Counted from the stretch's first letter, positions 9,877-17,363 are shown. The stretch is DNA of 64,000 bases from Rhodobiaceae bacterium (GCA_024645085.1 JAHEGN010000001.1:62001-126000); one strand, 5' to 3'. The notes: generated by a model not told the origin, from the sequence alone. Program-made: numbers and translations.

Positions 9877-10662
9877 TTAGGCCAGAAGGGCTAGAATTTC
9901 GGCGTGGAGGGCGCGGTCACCACAGGCCAGCACATCGCCGCCATTGGCCGCATCACCGCCCTGCCAATTGCTCACAATGCCGCCAGCTTCCTCGACAATC
10001 GGGATAAGCGCCTGAATGTCATAGGCCTGCAAGCCGCTTTCCATAACCGCATCAATATGGCCAGCCGCGAGCATGGCATAGCCATAACAATCGCCGCCAT
10101 AGCGCGCCAATTTGGCCTGGGCGGCTATTTTTTGCCATTTGCTGAGCGCCGCATCAGCCAAGTGTTCGACACTGGTGGTTGAAATAATCGCTTGGCTCAA
10201 ACTTGGGCAAGCGCGGGTCGATAATTTATACAGGTCTTGATGATGGCGCAAAAAAGCGCCGCCGCCGTCAATCGCATAAAAGCGCTCGCCAGTGAACGGC
10301 TGATCCATCATGCCAATTTTCGGCACGCCTTTTTCATTCAAGGCAATCAAAGCGCCCCATGTCGGCAGACCAGAAATAAATGCTCGCGTGCCGTCAATCG
10401 GGTCGAGCACCCACTGAAAATTATCGCCCGCTTTGGCCCCCCATTCCTCGCCCAAAATGGCGTGGCTTGGGAATTTATCTTCTATCATTTGCCGCATCGC
10501 CAATTCGCTATCGCGGTCGGCCTGCGTCACCGGGTCAAAGCCAGATGTCTGCTTATTGTCAATCATTGTCGGCTGGCGAAACAGCGGCAGACTAATGGCC
10601 GCCGCGGCATCGGCCATTTCATGGGCGAAAGCGAGGAATTGGGAATAAACGGCGTTTGGCAT
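9877..10662 (-). CDS. hisN: Histidinol-phosphatase, inositol-monophosphatase family
   Basis: Magnesium-dependent phosphatase. The IMPase fold is clear from GEEWG (Glu72/Glu73), DPIDGT (87-92) and the C-terminal AYDIQALIPIVEEAGG metal motif. The DPIDGTRAFISGLPTWG variant is typical of HisN, which removes phosphate from L-histidinol phosphate in histidine synthesis. A closely related IMPase (suhB) occurs at 42.1 kb, so the two are separable paralogues. GAGGG overlaps the stop region of the upstream N-formylglutamate amidohydrolase, only 10 bases away, which implies one transcript. Other histidine genes are not in the window. Confidence 0.86.
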   Translation of the reverse strand: MPNAVYSQFLAFAHEMADAAAAISLPLFRQPTMIDNKQTSGFDPVTQADRDSELAMRQMIEDKFPSHAILGEEWGAKAGDNFQWVLDPIDGTRAFISGLPTWGALIALNEKGVPKIGMMDQPFTGERFYAIDGGGAFLRHHQDLYKLSTRACPSLSQAIISTTSVEHLADAALSKWQKIAAQAKLARYGGDCYGYAMLAAGHIDAVMESGLQAYDIQALIPIVEEAGGIVSNWQGGDAANGGDVLACGDRALHAEILALLA

Positions 10663-10672
10663 TTATGACCCT

Positions 10673-11578
10673 CTATTCGGCGGCCGAGCGGTCGCCGTCA
10701 TCGGCCCGCAAATCATCTGCCAGTGCTGGCAATTCGGCAATTAAATCGGCCAATAGGCGCGACATGTTTTCTTGCACGCGGGCATAGCCATCATGCGGTT
10801 GATAGCTGTCTTCATCCATATAAATGGCGCGGTTGATTTCAATTTGCAAAGCATGGCAGCCACGGTTTGGTTGGCCATAATTTTCGGTGATATAGCCGCC
10901 CGCATAAGGTTTGTTCAACATCACCACATAGCCTTGCGCTTGCAGATAATTTTTTACCCAATCGGTCAACCGCATATCGCAGGCCTTATTATGGCGATTG
11001 CCGAGGACAAAATCGACTGGCGGCGCGCTCAGGCTATTGCGCCCGAGACGGGTCGCTTGTGAGGGCATGGAATGGGCATCCAGCAGAATGGCAAATCCAT
11101 ATTGGCGCTGCATATTTTGCAAAAGGCTAGCAATTTGATGGTGGAACGGGCGGTATATATTTTCAATCCGCTGCTCGGCATCGGCATAGGTCAGCTTGCC
11201 GTCATAAATTGGCGCATTTTCTGCCACCAGACGCGGCACTGTGCCGAGACCGGAACTGGCACGCAGCGATTTTTTATCGACGTGGTCGGGCAGGCGATCT
11301 TCAAACAAAACCTGCTCTAACTCATAGGGCGCGCGGTTCAAATCGACATAGGCGCGCGGGTGAATGGCGCTCAACAGGCTGGCGCCATGGCGTGGGGCGG
11401 TGGCGAATAAATCATCGACAAACATGTCTTCTGATTGGCGAATGGCGTGCGCATCAAGTCGTGAGGCGGTTAAAAACGCATCAGAATAGCGCGCCCCGCT
11501 GTGCGGCGAGGTTACCAAAACCGGCTGCTGAGCCGTGCTGTCGGGGTGACGCAACAAAAAGGGCAGGTCAGACTTCAT
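10673..11578 (-). CDS. N-formylglutamate amidohydrolase family protein
   Basis: Zinc-dependent amidohydrolase family whose HutG member hydrolyses N-formyl-L-glutamate to glutamate and formate at the end of histidine breakdown. Visible motifs are SPHSG (24-28), the acidic SED segment near 50, DLNR (79-82), DAHSMPS, and EINRAIYM near the C terminus. Starting at ATG 11578 gives 301 residues. A TTG 14 codons upstream is also open, and neither has a good ribosome site. It is in one operon with hisN, and a paralogue sits at 31.0 kb. No other hut genes are nearby, so the true substrate may differ. Confidence 0.84.
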   Translation of the reverse strand: MKSDLPFLLRHPDSTAQQPVLVTSPHSGARYSDAFLTASRLDAHAIRQSEDMFVDDLFATAPRHGASLLSAIHPRAYVDLNRAPYELEQVLFEDRLPDHVDKKSLRASSGLGTVPRLVAENAPIYDGKLTYADAEQRIENIYRPFHHQIASLLQNMQRQYGFAILLDAHSMPSQATRLGRNSLSAPPVDFVLGNRHNKACDMRLTDWVKNYLQAQGYVVMLNKPYAGGYITENYGQPNRGCHALQIEINRAIYMDEDSYQPHDGYARVQENMSRLLADLIAELPALADDLRADDGDRSAAE

Positions 11579-11653
11579 GCGAACATTTATATCACAGAGC
11601 TTTTGCGAGTGATATGCCAATTGAGAAAAACCGTCGGCAAGCGCACCAGTCGC

Positions 11654-11681
11654 TTGATTTTTCGTCTGCGACCTGTAATAA
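11654..11681 (+). promoter_or_regulatory. Candidate promoter of tRNA-Val
   Basis: TTGATT (11654-11659) and TAATAA (11676-11681) are separated by 16 bases and lie 22 bases upstream of the tRNA. They are divergent from the amidohydrolase gene. Confidence 0.5.
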
Positions 11682-11703
11682 GCAAATCTCCGTTTGTGGA
11701 AAC

Positions 11704-11778
11704 GGGCGATTAGCTCAGCGGGAGAGCACTACATTGACATTGTAGGGGTCACTGGTTCAATCCCAGTATCGCCCACCA
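11704..11778 (+). tRNA. tRNA-Val (anticodon GAC)
   Basis: Complete cloverleaf of 75 bases including an encoded CCA. The acceptor stem GGGCGAT (11704-11710) pairs with ATCGCCC (11768-11774). The D arm contains TAGCTCAGCGGGAGAGC. The anticodon stem CTACA/TGTAG encloses the loop TTGACAT, so the anticodon is GAC and reads GUC/GUU valine codons. The T arm has the standard GGTTCAATCCC. It is a single tRNA with its own promoter candidate. Confidence 0.98.
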
Positions 11779-11858
11779 CCAGCCAGCCGGCGCGCTTCGG
11801 CTCAACCATCTCTTGTTTATGACAAATTAAGATTAGCCGTGGCCTTTGCTTGATAGGC

Positions 11859-11886
11859 AAAAAAGAGGGCGCATTGAAGCGCCCTC
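11859..11886 (-). terminator. Rho-independent terminator of the beta-barrel gene at 11912
   Basis: On the minus strand GAGGGCGC (11886-11879) pairs with GCGCCCTC (11872-11865) around a 6-base loop. Six T residues follow. It lies 25 bases past the stop codon. Confidence 0.92.
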
Positions 11887-11911
11887 CTAACTATCACCAT
11901 GTGATTAGGTT

Positions 11912-12445
11912 TTAGAAATTTCTAATCAGACCTAAACGGATAGTCTCAACGTCAAGCTCTACGTTTGTATCGTCGGTAAATTCGTCATAAGTCATTTCGA
12001 ATCTCAAACCAAGATTTTCGCCCAAAGCATAGTCTAAGCCCACGCCATAGTAAAAACCATCATCATCAATTGAACCTGAGCCGCTGGCGCCGGAAAAATC
12101 GAAGTCAGTAGCTTCATAGCCTAAAAGGACGAAGGGTTTCGCAAAACCTACGTCATAGGCAAAGACGGCGGCAATCTCAGTTGATGTGGCTTCGCCATTC
12201 AATTGGGTTGAGCCATCATCACTCAAGAAATCATCATCGCCATGCTCGGCGTAAGTAATTTGAACCGCCGTGTCGACATTTGACAGAAGGTCAAGCTTGC
12301 GACCCACGGTAATGGCATAGCCGTTACTCTCGAGTGTCGAAACTTCAGAATCTACATAAGACAGACCAGCATAATATGGCCCGGCAATTGCTGAGGTCAT
12401 GACACCCAGTGTGACGGCCCCGCTTAACATGAATTGTTTAATCAT
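11912..12445 (-). CDS. Small outer-membrane beta-barrel protein
   Basis: Predicted secreted outer-membrane protein of 177 residues. A signal peptide covers residues 1-21, ending in TSAIA before GPYYAGLSY. The rest is rich in Gly, Asp and alternating aromatic strands (YAGLSYVDS, FYYGVGLDYAL, LGLRFEMTYDEF) and ends in Phe, the usual Bam recognition residue. This fits an 8-strand barrel of the OmpA-like/porin-like superfamily (outer membrane protein beta-barrel domain). The function is unknown and no peptidoglycan-binding domain is present. It is monocistronic, with its own terminator. Confidence 0.75.
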   Translation of the reverse strand: MIKQFMLSGAVTLGVMTSAIAGPYYAGLSYVDSEVSTLESNGYAITVGRKLDLLSNVDTAVQITYAEHGDDDFLSDDGSTQLNGEATSTEIAAVFAYDVGFAKPFVLLGYEATDFDFSGASGSGSIDDDGFYYGVGLDYALGENLGLRFEMTYDEFTDDTNVELDVETIRLGLIRNF

Positions 12446-12703
12446 TTATCGCTCCAATACAGAAATACTCAATTTTACTAATATAAGAGGAAAATCTAAT
12501 CCCCTAGCCAACACAGATTTTGTTCGTTATTTTTCAAGCCTGAAAAGAGGTTTGTTTTCTGGCCACAGCCCCGAATTGGTGCTGGCATTGCCGTCGGCTG
12601 TGGTCCTGCGCTTGCGGTAGGCGGCGTTGCCGATCTGAGTTTACTTATTGACGCTATTGCTGCAATTTACCAAAATAAGCCATTGCTCTCGGGAGTGTCG
12701 TTT

Positions 12704-13408
12704 ATGCAAAATGGTTATGTTGAATTCGGACTTTACATGTTTGGCGTCTTTCTTATCGCTCAGACGATAAGGCACATTAAATATCTAAATTCCCTTTATG
12801 GGGGAAAATACCCTCTCCTGCTGCTCCTAGCTTCACTTATTTACCCGGTCTTTGCAGCTGGGAAGAGCGGATATTTTTCAAAGGTTTTTGATTATTTCAT
12901 TATAAGCTTCTTCTTCTGGCTGGTTTACATTGCCGTCCGCCTGATAATCGCCTTCAGAAATAGTGAGATGTGGCAAAGTGCAAAGAGCGGATTCCAAAAG
13001 GGGCAGAATCTGGCCAACTATCAAATTGGAGGGGCCGCGTTCGGCAAATCTTCTTCTGGTGAGAAAAAGAAATCTGTTTTTGGCACGGCGGCTGCTCCTC
13101 CTCCGCCTAAAAAAGAGAAGAACATATCGGTTCAAAATACAACCGCCCAACAGCCTGCCCAACCGGCAAAAAAGGAAAAACCAAAACAATCCTCTCAAAA
13201 GACGGTTACCCCTTATTCCGCCTCGCATAAATTGTGTGCCACTTGTGCGTTGTGGGGGGGTGCTCGGGAGATTGATACCGGTCGAATTGTGGTCAGGACT
13301 GAAGGTCCTAACGTGAAAGGGAAATGTTTAGGCGGCGGTCACAACAACCAGCTGGTGCCGGCAACGGGACATTGTGCCCAACACCAAAAATGGAGTACTT
13401 TGCGTTAG
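12704..13408 (+). CDS. Membrane protein with disordered linker and C-terminal Cys4 domain, function unknown
   Basis: I do not recognise a named family. The 234 residues split into three parts. Three hydrophobic segments (about 4-21, 36-53, 62-84) form a membrane anchor. Residues 95-172 are a Pro/Lys/Gln-rich, probably disordered linker with a PPPP run. A compact C-terminal module follows with Cys178, Cys181, Cys208 and Cys224, of the pattern CATCALWGGAR...GKC...GHC. This spacing suggests a small zinc or redox knuckle facing the cytoplasm or periplasm. GGGAG precedes ATG 12704. The reading frame is open upstream to about 12502 without a start codon, so the true 5' end is uncertain. Confidence 0.7.
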   Translation: MQNGYVEFGLYMFGVFLIAQTIRHIKYLNSLYGGKYPLLLLLASLIYPVFAAGKSGYFSKVFDYFIISFFFWLVYIAVRLIIAFRNSEMWQSAKSGFQKGQNLANYQIGGAAFGKSSSGEKKKSVFGTAAAPPPPKKEKNISVQNTTAQQPAQPAKKEKPKQSSQKTVTPYSASHKLCATCALWGGAREIDTGRIVVRTEGPNVKGKCLGGGHNNQLVPATGHCAQHQKWSTLR

Positions 13409-13547
13409 GGCTGCCAATGCATGGGGCATTCTTTTAAGGGATAATCTAGTCTGTCTGCTGGCAATAGCTTTGACCGATCGCCGTGCCCTATCGCGTGTTG
13501 CGTGTGTGTTGAGCTTGGGTTTAGGATTGTGCATTGAGGAGATAGGC

Positions 13548-13589
13548 ATGACCCGCTTCATTTATCGCATGGCCGTGAAAAGCATATGA
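13548..13589 (+). other. Short open frame with strong ribosome site; probable frameshifted start of the next gene
   Basis: GGAGATAGGC directly precedes an ATG at 13548 that opens only 13 codons (MTRFIYRMAVKSI) and ends in a TGA overlapping the ATG at 13586. In the other frame the same DNA reads HGREKHMISALQAYHP and runs straight into the following protein. A single-base deletion near 13565 would explain both observations: the real protein would begin MTRFIY and continue with (S)HGREKHMISA. The alternative is a genuine 13-residue leader peptide that couples translation. Confidence 0.5.
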
Positions 13590-14212
13590 TTTCTGCATTG
13601 CAGGCCTATCATCCTTTGATCATCGAGGGAATGGGCGGCTATGACGCGCGCGATCCGGCGCTTGTCTGTCAGCAAATTATCAAAGATTTGCAGCAGGCAT
13701 GGCGCAGGCGCGCCCCTGAAAAACCAGTTCTGCTTGTCACCCAAGGCGACCCTTATGAGGACAGGGGCATCGCGGCCATCACCCGCGGTGTTGCCGATGG
13801 TCTAAAGATTCCGCGCGGCTTGATTTTTCTAGATCGCCAAATTGCTGATTACCACGCCGCCAATGCGGACCGTTATAAGGTGATTGTCGAGATTGCTTAT
13901 TCGCAGATGGCTGACCGCCTAGAGGCCGCACAGGCCGGGTGCCTCGAAGCGCTCTCGCAGCAGGTTCGCGCCCGTATAGCTGCCAAGAATGGTGAGCGTA
14001 AACAGCATCATAAGCCGGCATTACCGGCCTATTATTTCAATTTCGCCATGCTTCAGGAAACCACCAAAGCGGCCTGCAAACAGCTGTGTGGCGGCATCAC
14101 CATTGCCCATACAAGCCGCGAGATAAACCAGTTTTCGGTGACGAGTTTTTATCAGGTCGGGCTGGCCTTGGGGCTGATTGACGCCGCCGACATGGTGCCC
14201 TTCGGCGGCTAA
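13586..14212 (+). CDS. Uncharacterised protein, N terminus probably displaced by a frameshift
   Basis: I do not recognise this family. The 208-residue frame has no signal peptide or membrane helix. It begins with a beta-alpha pattern, HPLIIEGMGGYDARDP, followed by a second buried strand VLLVTQGDPYEDRGIAAITRG near 47-67, suggesting a Rossmann-like alpha/beta fold. A charged helical middle follows, and then a C-terminal half with ITIAHTSREINQFSVTSFYQVG. The in-frame ATG at 13586 has no proper ribosome site, whereas the ATG at 13548 in another frame does, so about 13 N-terminal residues are probably misplaced. It is flanked by other orphan genes on the same strand. Confidence 0.6.
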   Translation: MISALQAYHPLIIEGMGGYDARDPALVCQQIIKDLQQAWRRRAPEKPVLLVTQGDPYEDRGIAAITRGVADGLKIPRGLIFLDRQIADYHAANADRYKVIVEIAYSQMADRLEAAQAGCLEALSQQVRARIAAKNGERKQHHKPALPAYYFNFAMLQETTKAACKQLCGGITIAHTSREINQFSVTSFYQVGLALGLIDAADMVPFGG

Positions 14213-14391
14213 ACATCATGCTTTGCGCTTGTTTTTTGAGGCCCCCAGCCGCAATTTATCACTGAATATTTCAGAGGCAGCGTTTTCCTAAGGCCCTACG
14301 ATTGACGCCCCAATAAGGATTTGTTAGCCTCGAGACGTCAAAAAAACCAATAATAAGAAGATGAATCGATGCCTTTTTTTTACACGGAACT

Positions 14392-14868
14392 ATGAAGTTT
14401 CTAGCTGACTTCCTGAACCAGGCGCATACTGGTGAGCAGAAGGTTGTTGGGCGCTATCCAACGGAATTCGCAGGCCTGCGGGTCAGGGTTTCTTTTGGTC
14501 GGGGGAGACCAGCGCGTATTCCATGGATCGCTTTCCTTGCAGGTGGCATGGAAGTCAGAGACGGATATTACCCCAATTATTTGTATTACAAGAAAAATAA
14601 AAAGTTGGTTTTGGTCTTTGGTATTAGCGAAGATAACCAACACCACAGGCAATGGAGGGCAGACATAGTAAAGGGTAAGCCGCGCGTGTGTGAGGTCATT
14701 CAAAACCCGTATCGTTATGGAGATAGCTATGTGTACAAAATTTATGACGTGCGTGAGCAAAACGGCGTCAGGCAAATTTGCTATGGGAATCAGCAAGTTT
14801 CGGAAGAAAAATTGAAGGACGACCTTGAACAAATTTGTATATATTACGAGCTAAGTCTGTCCCATTAG
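14392..14868 (+). CDS. Orphan McrB N-terminal-like DNA-binding domain protein (DUF3578/MrcB_N)
   Basis: A 158-residue protein whose centre matches the MrcB_N pattern. It has VSFGRGRPARIPWIAFL at about 33-49, DGYYPNYLYYKK at 57-68 and LVLVFGISEDN at 73-83. In restriction systems this domain sits in front of an AAA+ GTPase (McrB) and helps recognise modified DNA. Here it stands alone: the frame stops at residue 158, and no GTPase, McrC nuclease or methylase lies nearby. The coding sequence is visibly richer in A/T than its neighbours, and the ribosome site is weak. It may be a remnant, or a stand-alone modified-base reader. Family assignment is by pattern recognition only. Confidence 0.65.
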   Translation: MKFLADFLNQAHTGEQKVVGRYPTEFAGLRVRVSFGRGRPARIPWIAFLAGGMEVRDGYYPNYLYYKKNKKLVLVFGISEDNQHHRQWRADIVKGKPRVCEVIQNPYRYGDSYVYKIYDVREQNGVRQICYGNQQVSEEKLKDDLEQICIYYELSLSH

Positions 14869-14956
14869 GGTGTGGGGGCTGCTTTCAAGGTTGCCATGCT
14901 TGCCGTAATTCGTGGTGCGGCTTAAGGTGGCTGACGCATCGTTTAGTGAGGTTTAA

Positions 14957-15316
14957 GTGGCTTTTTTTATTGTTAAAATAGTGCTCAGCGCGCTGGTGAT
15001 CGCTGTCGTGACTGAGGTGGCTAAGCTCAGTGATAAATGGGGTGGGCTGATTGCGGCGCTGCCGACCACCACATTTTTAATCATCCTATGGATGTATGTC
15101 GAAGGCGCCTCAGATGAAAAAATCGCCCGCCATGTCGGCTTTACCATTTATTTCGTCCTGCCAACCCTGCCCTTGTTTTTCGCCCTGCCATTTATCATCA
15201 ACCGTTTCGGCTTTCTGCCCGGGTTTTTTGTCAGCCTTGGGCTAACAGCACTGCTCATCTATTTATTCAATCTCGTCTATATGCGCTTTGGTGTGTCGAT
15301 TATCTCCGGCTCGTAA
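14957..15316 (+). CDS. Small four-helix membrane protein, DUF3147-like
   Basis: Inner-membrane protein of 119 residues with four hydrophobic segments (about 3-22, 30-50, 61-82, 84-110). The cytoplasmic loop ELAKLSDKWGG is replaced here by EVAKLSDKWGG, followed by LIAALPTTTFL, which resembles DUF3147 proteins. The role is unknown. It starts with GTG at 14957, supported by GAGG 5 bases upstream. The next gene begins 88 bases later on the same strand. Confidence 0.7.
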   Translation: MAFFIVKIVLSALVIAVVTEVAKLSDKWGGLIAALPTTTFLIILWMYVEGASDEKIARHVGFTIYFVLPTLPLFFALPFIINRFGFLPGFFVSLGLTALLIYLFNLVYMRFGVSIISGS

Positions 15317-15404
15317 GTGACACCACCTCTGCCCACTTGCCTGCGGGCCTTGGCCTGCGATAGGCTAGCATGAGCCAATTGCTGACAAATTTGGAGTTTG
15401 GGAT

Positions 15405-15836
15405 ATGAGCGCGCATGAAGAGATCGGTAATTTAATGAACGCTTATTGCTATGCCATTGATAGCGGCGATTTTTTAACCTTTGCGCAATTATTTGCCAAT
15501 GCCGAATGGATTGCAGAAGGCCAGAAACCAAGCAAGGAATCGGCCGACAATCTCATCATTTATGACGACGGCACGCCGAAAACCAAACATGTGATATCGA
15601 ATATTCGCATTGATATTGACGAGAATGAAACCAGCGCCAAGGCGCATTCCTATGTTACCGTTTGGCAGGCGACGGCGGATTTCCCGCTACAGGCAATTTT
15701 CGTTGGCGATTATTTCGACAGTTTTGAGAAGGTCGATGGGCGCTGGCGCTTTACCCGCCGCGAAATCCGCAATTCATTGGTCGGCGATATGACAGCCCAT
15801 TTGAAAGTGCCATCTTTGACCATACCCTCAGCCTAG
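15405..15836 (+). CDS. SnoaL-like/NTF2-fold protein
   Basis: A 143-residue single-domain protein of the nuclear-transport-factor-2 superfamily. The N-terminal helix AHEEIGNLMNAYCYAIDSGDFLTFAQLFA is followed by strands with TKHVISNIRIDIDEN, AKAHSYVTVW and RWRFTRREIRNSLVGD, the order seen in SnoaL_4 ring-hydroxylating or isomerase-like proteins. These often act as small-molecule dehydratases or isomerases, but the substrate cannot be read. The cupin gene follows 69 bases downstream and may be co-transcribed. Confidence 0.8.
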   Translation: MSAHEEIGNLMNAYCYAIDSGDFLTFAQLFANAEWIAEGQKPSKESADNLIIYDDGTPKTKHVISNIRIDIDENETSAKAHSYVTVWQATADFPLQAIFVGDYFDSFEKVDGRWRFTRREIRNSLVGDMTAHLKVPSLTIPSA

Positions 15837-15905
15837 CTTGCGGCCATGATGTTGCTTTGGCGCGGTGCTTGCGTTTAGAATAATGAAAAATAAGAGGAGC
15901 TGACG

Positions 15906-16358
15906 ATGAATTTATTCGACGATGAAAACCTGAAATGGCGCCGTTTTACGGGCGACGAAAGTTTTGATTACCCGATCGATTATGAAGCCGCACTATTGTC
16001 GATTCGCGATGACGGCCATGTCGATTTATTATATCGCTGGGCGCCCAATAGCTATTGCCATTTTCATCGCCATACGGCGGCCACCACCTCAACGGTTTTG
16101 GCCGGCGAATTGCACGTCGACACCATTGACCCGAGCACGGGCAAAGTGGTGCAGACGAAAATACGTCGAGCTGGTGACTATGCCCATAAAGAGCCAGGTG
16201 ATGTGCATATGGAACGCGGCGGCCCCGAAGGCGCGCTGGTGCTGTTCAATCTTCTGGCGATGGATAATTCACTGGCCGAATCGCTGGCCAAAGACGGCAC
16301 GATTATTGTCGAGTCAAAATTTGATGACATTCTCAACCGCCGCCGGCAAAAGCAATAA
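15906..16358 (+). CDS. Cupin-domain protein
   Basis: A 150-residue single-cupin protein of unknown function. The first cupin motif is visible as YCHFHRHTAATTSTVLAGEL (about 50-69), with metal-binding candidates His52, His54 and His55/57. The second motif, near residues 95-110, includes AHKEPGDVHMER with a further His. Proteins of this shape include ChrR-type and acetylacetone-dioxygenase-like cupins. AGGAGCTGACG lies directly upstream of the ATG. It probably shares a transcript with the SnoaL-like gene. Confidence 0.8.
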   Translation: MNLFDDENLKWRRFTGDESFDYPIDYEAALLSIRDDGHVDLLYRWAPNSYCHFHRHTAATTSTVLAGELHVDTIDPSTGKVVQTKIRRAGDYAHKEPGDVHMERGGPEGALVLFNLLAMDNSLAESLAKDGTIIVESKFDDILNRRRQKQ

Positions 16359-16378
16359 TCCCGCGGTGGCTTAGGAAT

Positions 16379-16711
16379 CTAGTCTATCCATTTGGCAAAG
16401 GGAGCGGTATCGACGCCGGCCGGAACGTACCATTTTTTGACGTCGCCATCCCAGCGCCCGCCTAATGATTTGCACTCATCCTTATCGCCAAACGGACAAT
16501 TCAAATAAGTCTTTTCGCCTTGTGCTTCCTCTTCGGCGGCAGCGACCGGGGCAGGGCTTGTGTCGCCTTGCATCCATTTTTCAAAGGGTGCGGCCTCCAT
16601 GTCATCGGTGATATACCATTTTCTGGCATCGCCATCCCATTTGCCGCCCAGCGATTTGCACTCATCCTTATCGTCAAAGGGACAGTTTAAGAATATTTTT
16701 TCTTCAGACAT
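16379..16711 (-). CDS. Tandem DUF5710 domain protein
   Basis: Two copies of one 43-residue module fill this 110-residue protein. Copy 1 (about 4-47) has FLNCPFDDKDECKSLGGKWD followed by RKWYI. Copy 2 (about 68-110) has YLNCPFGDKDECKSLGGRWD followed by KKWYV. An acidic Ala/Glu/Pro linker joins them. The pattern matches DUF5710, normally found attached to TraC-like primases, DNA-processing enzymes and phage proteins, where it is thought to contact DNA. Here it occurs without an enzyme. Each copy keeps two Cys. The binding partner is unknown. Confidence 0.82.
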   Translation of the reverse strand: MSEEKIFLNCPFDDKDECKSLGGKWDGDARKWYITDDMEAAPFEKWMQGDTSPAPVAAAEEEAQGEKTYLNCPFGDKDECKSLGGRWDGDVKKWYVPAGVDTAPFAKWID

Positions 16712-16847
16712 TGTTCCATCCTATATGTGCCAAGAGGCTTAGTGAATAGGATTGGCGGGAAAATTTCAAGGGCGCGATGGGCGGCGCAGTGTTTGGCGCT
16801 GGCGCCGGGCTCTTGACGGCTCGGCTAAATATGTGTCTTTTGAGAAG

Positions 16848-17306
16848 ATGAGCGAGACACAACAACAGGCGACACATATTTTTGCCATTAATTGGCGCTG
16901 CAAGCACACATGGCGAACCGCCAGTGTGAATACGCTATGGTGCCTTTTAGGCTGTTCGATTGGCGATTTTGGGACAATTTTATATTTTCAGCTGACCGGC
17001 ATTGCTTGGCCGGTTTGGGCAATTATGAGCTTGGCGATTGTTAATGGCCTGCTGACGTCGATTGCGCTGGAAACTGTCATTTTATCGCGGCAGATGGCGT
17101 TGAATCTGGCCTTTAAGACTGCCATTGGCATGTCGCTGATCTCAATGGTGTCAATGGAATTGGCGATGAATTTGGTGGATGTGGCGATGACTGGCGGGGC
17201 GATATTGACGCTTTGGGTGCTGCCATTCATGCTGCTGGCCGGTTTCATCACACCTTTACCATATAATTATTGGCGCCTGAAAGCGCTCGGCAAAGCCTGC
17301 CATTAG
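16848..17306 (+). CDS. DUF4396 membrane protein
   Basis: An integral membrane protein of 152 residues with three or four helices. The motif NTLWCLLGCSIGDFGTI and the second signature KTAIGMSLISMVSMELAMNLVD fit DUF4396, whose members are often found with copper or cation transport genes. Its function is unknown. The frame is open upstream to a TTG at 16752. I prefer ATG 16848 because GAGAAG precedes it and it gives the usual short N terminus. The gene is convergent with the barrel protein at 17364. Confidence 0.72.
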   Translation: MSETQQQATHIFAINWRCKHTWRTASVNTLWCLLGCSIGDFGTILYFQLTGIAWPVWAIMSLAIVNGLLTSIALETVILSRQMALNLAFKTAIGMSLISMVSMELAMNLVDVAMTGGAILTLWVLPFMLLAGFITPLPYNYWRLKALGKACH

Positions 17307-17309
17307 CGC

Positions 17310-17340
17310 AAAAAAAGGGCCCCCAGAAAACTGGGAGCCC
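17310..17340 (-). terminator. Terminator of the TIGR02001-family gene
   Basis: GGGCCCCCAG (17317-17326) pairs with CTGGGAGCCC (17331-17340), one mismatch, with loop AAAA. On the minus strand it is followed by seven T residues (17310-17316). It may also slow transcription arriving from the DUF4396 gene on the plus strand. Confidence 0.88.
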
Positions 17341-17363
17341 TCAAATTTTAGACGTTTAGAGGC

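Noticed and set aside
12399-12620. 73-codon plus-strand frame overlapping the start of the barrel protein
   Set aside because: It has no ribosome site, overlaps the signal-peptide region of a better gene and is in a different frame from the Cys4 gene.
15906-16358. Cupin protein as a DMSP lyase (DddL/DddQ/DddW/DddK type)
   Set aside because: The habitat makes it tempting, but the first motif lacks the conserved Glu and Tyr that follow the His pair in cupin DMSP lyases, so I call only a generic cupin.
16752-16847. Longer DUF4396 protein starting at TTG 16752
   Set aside because: The extra 32 residues are Arg-rich and unlike the family, and no ribosome site precedes the TTG.
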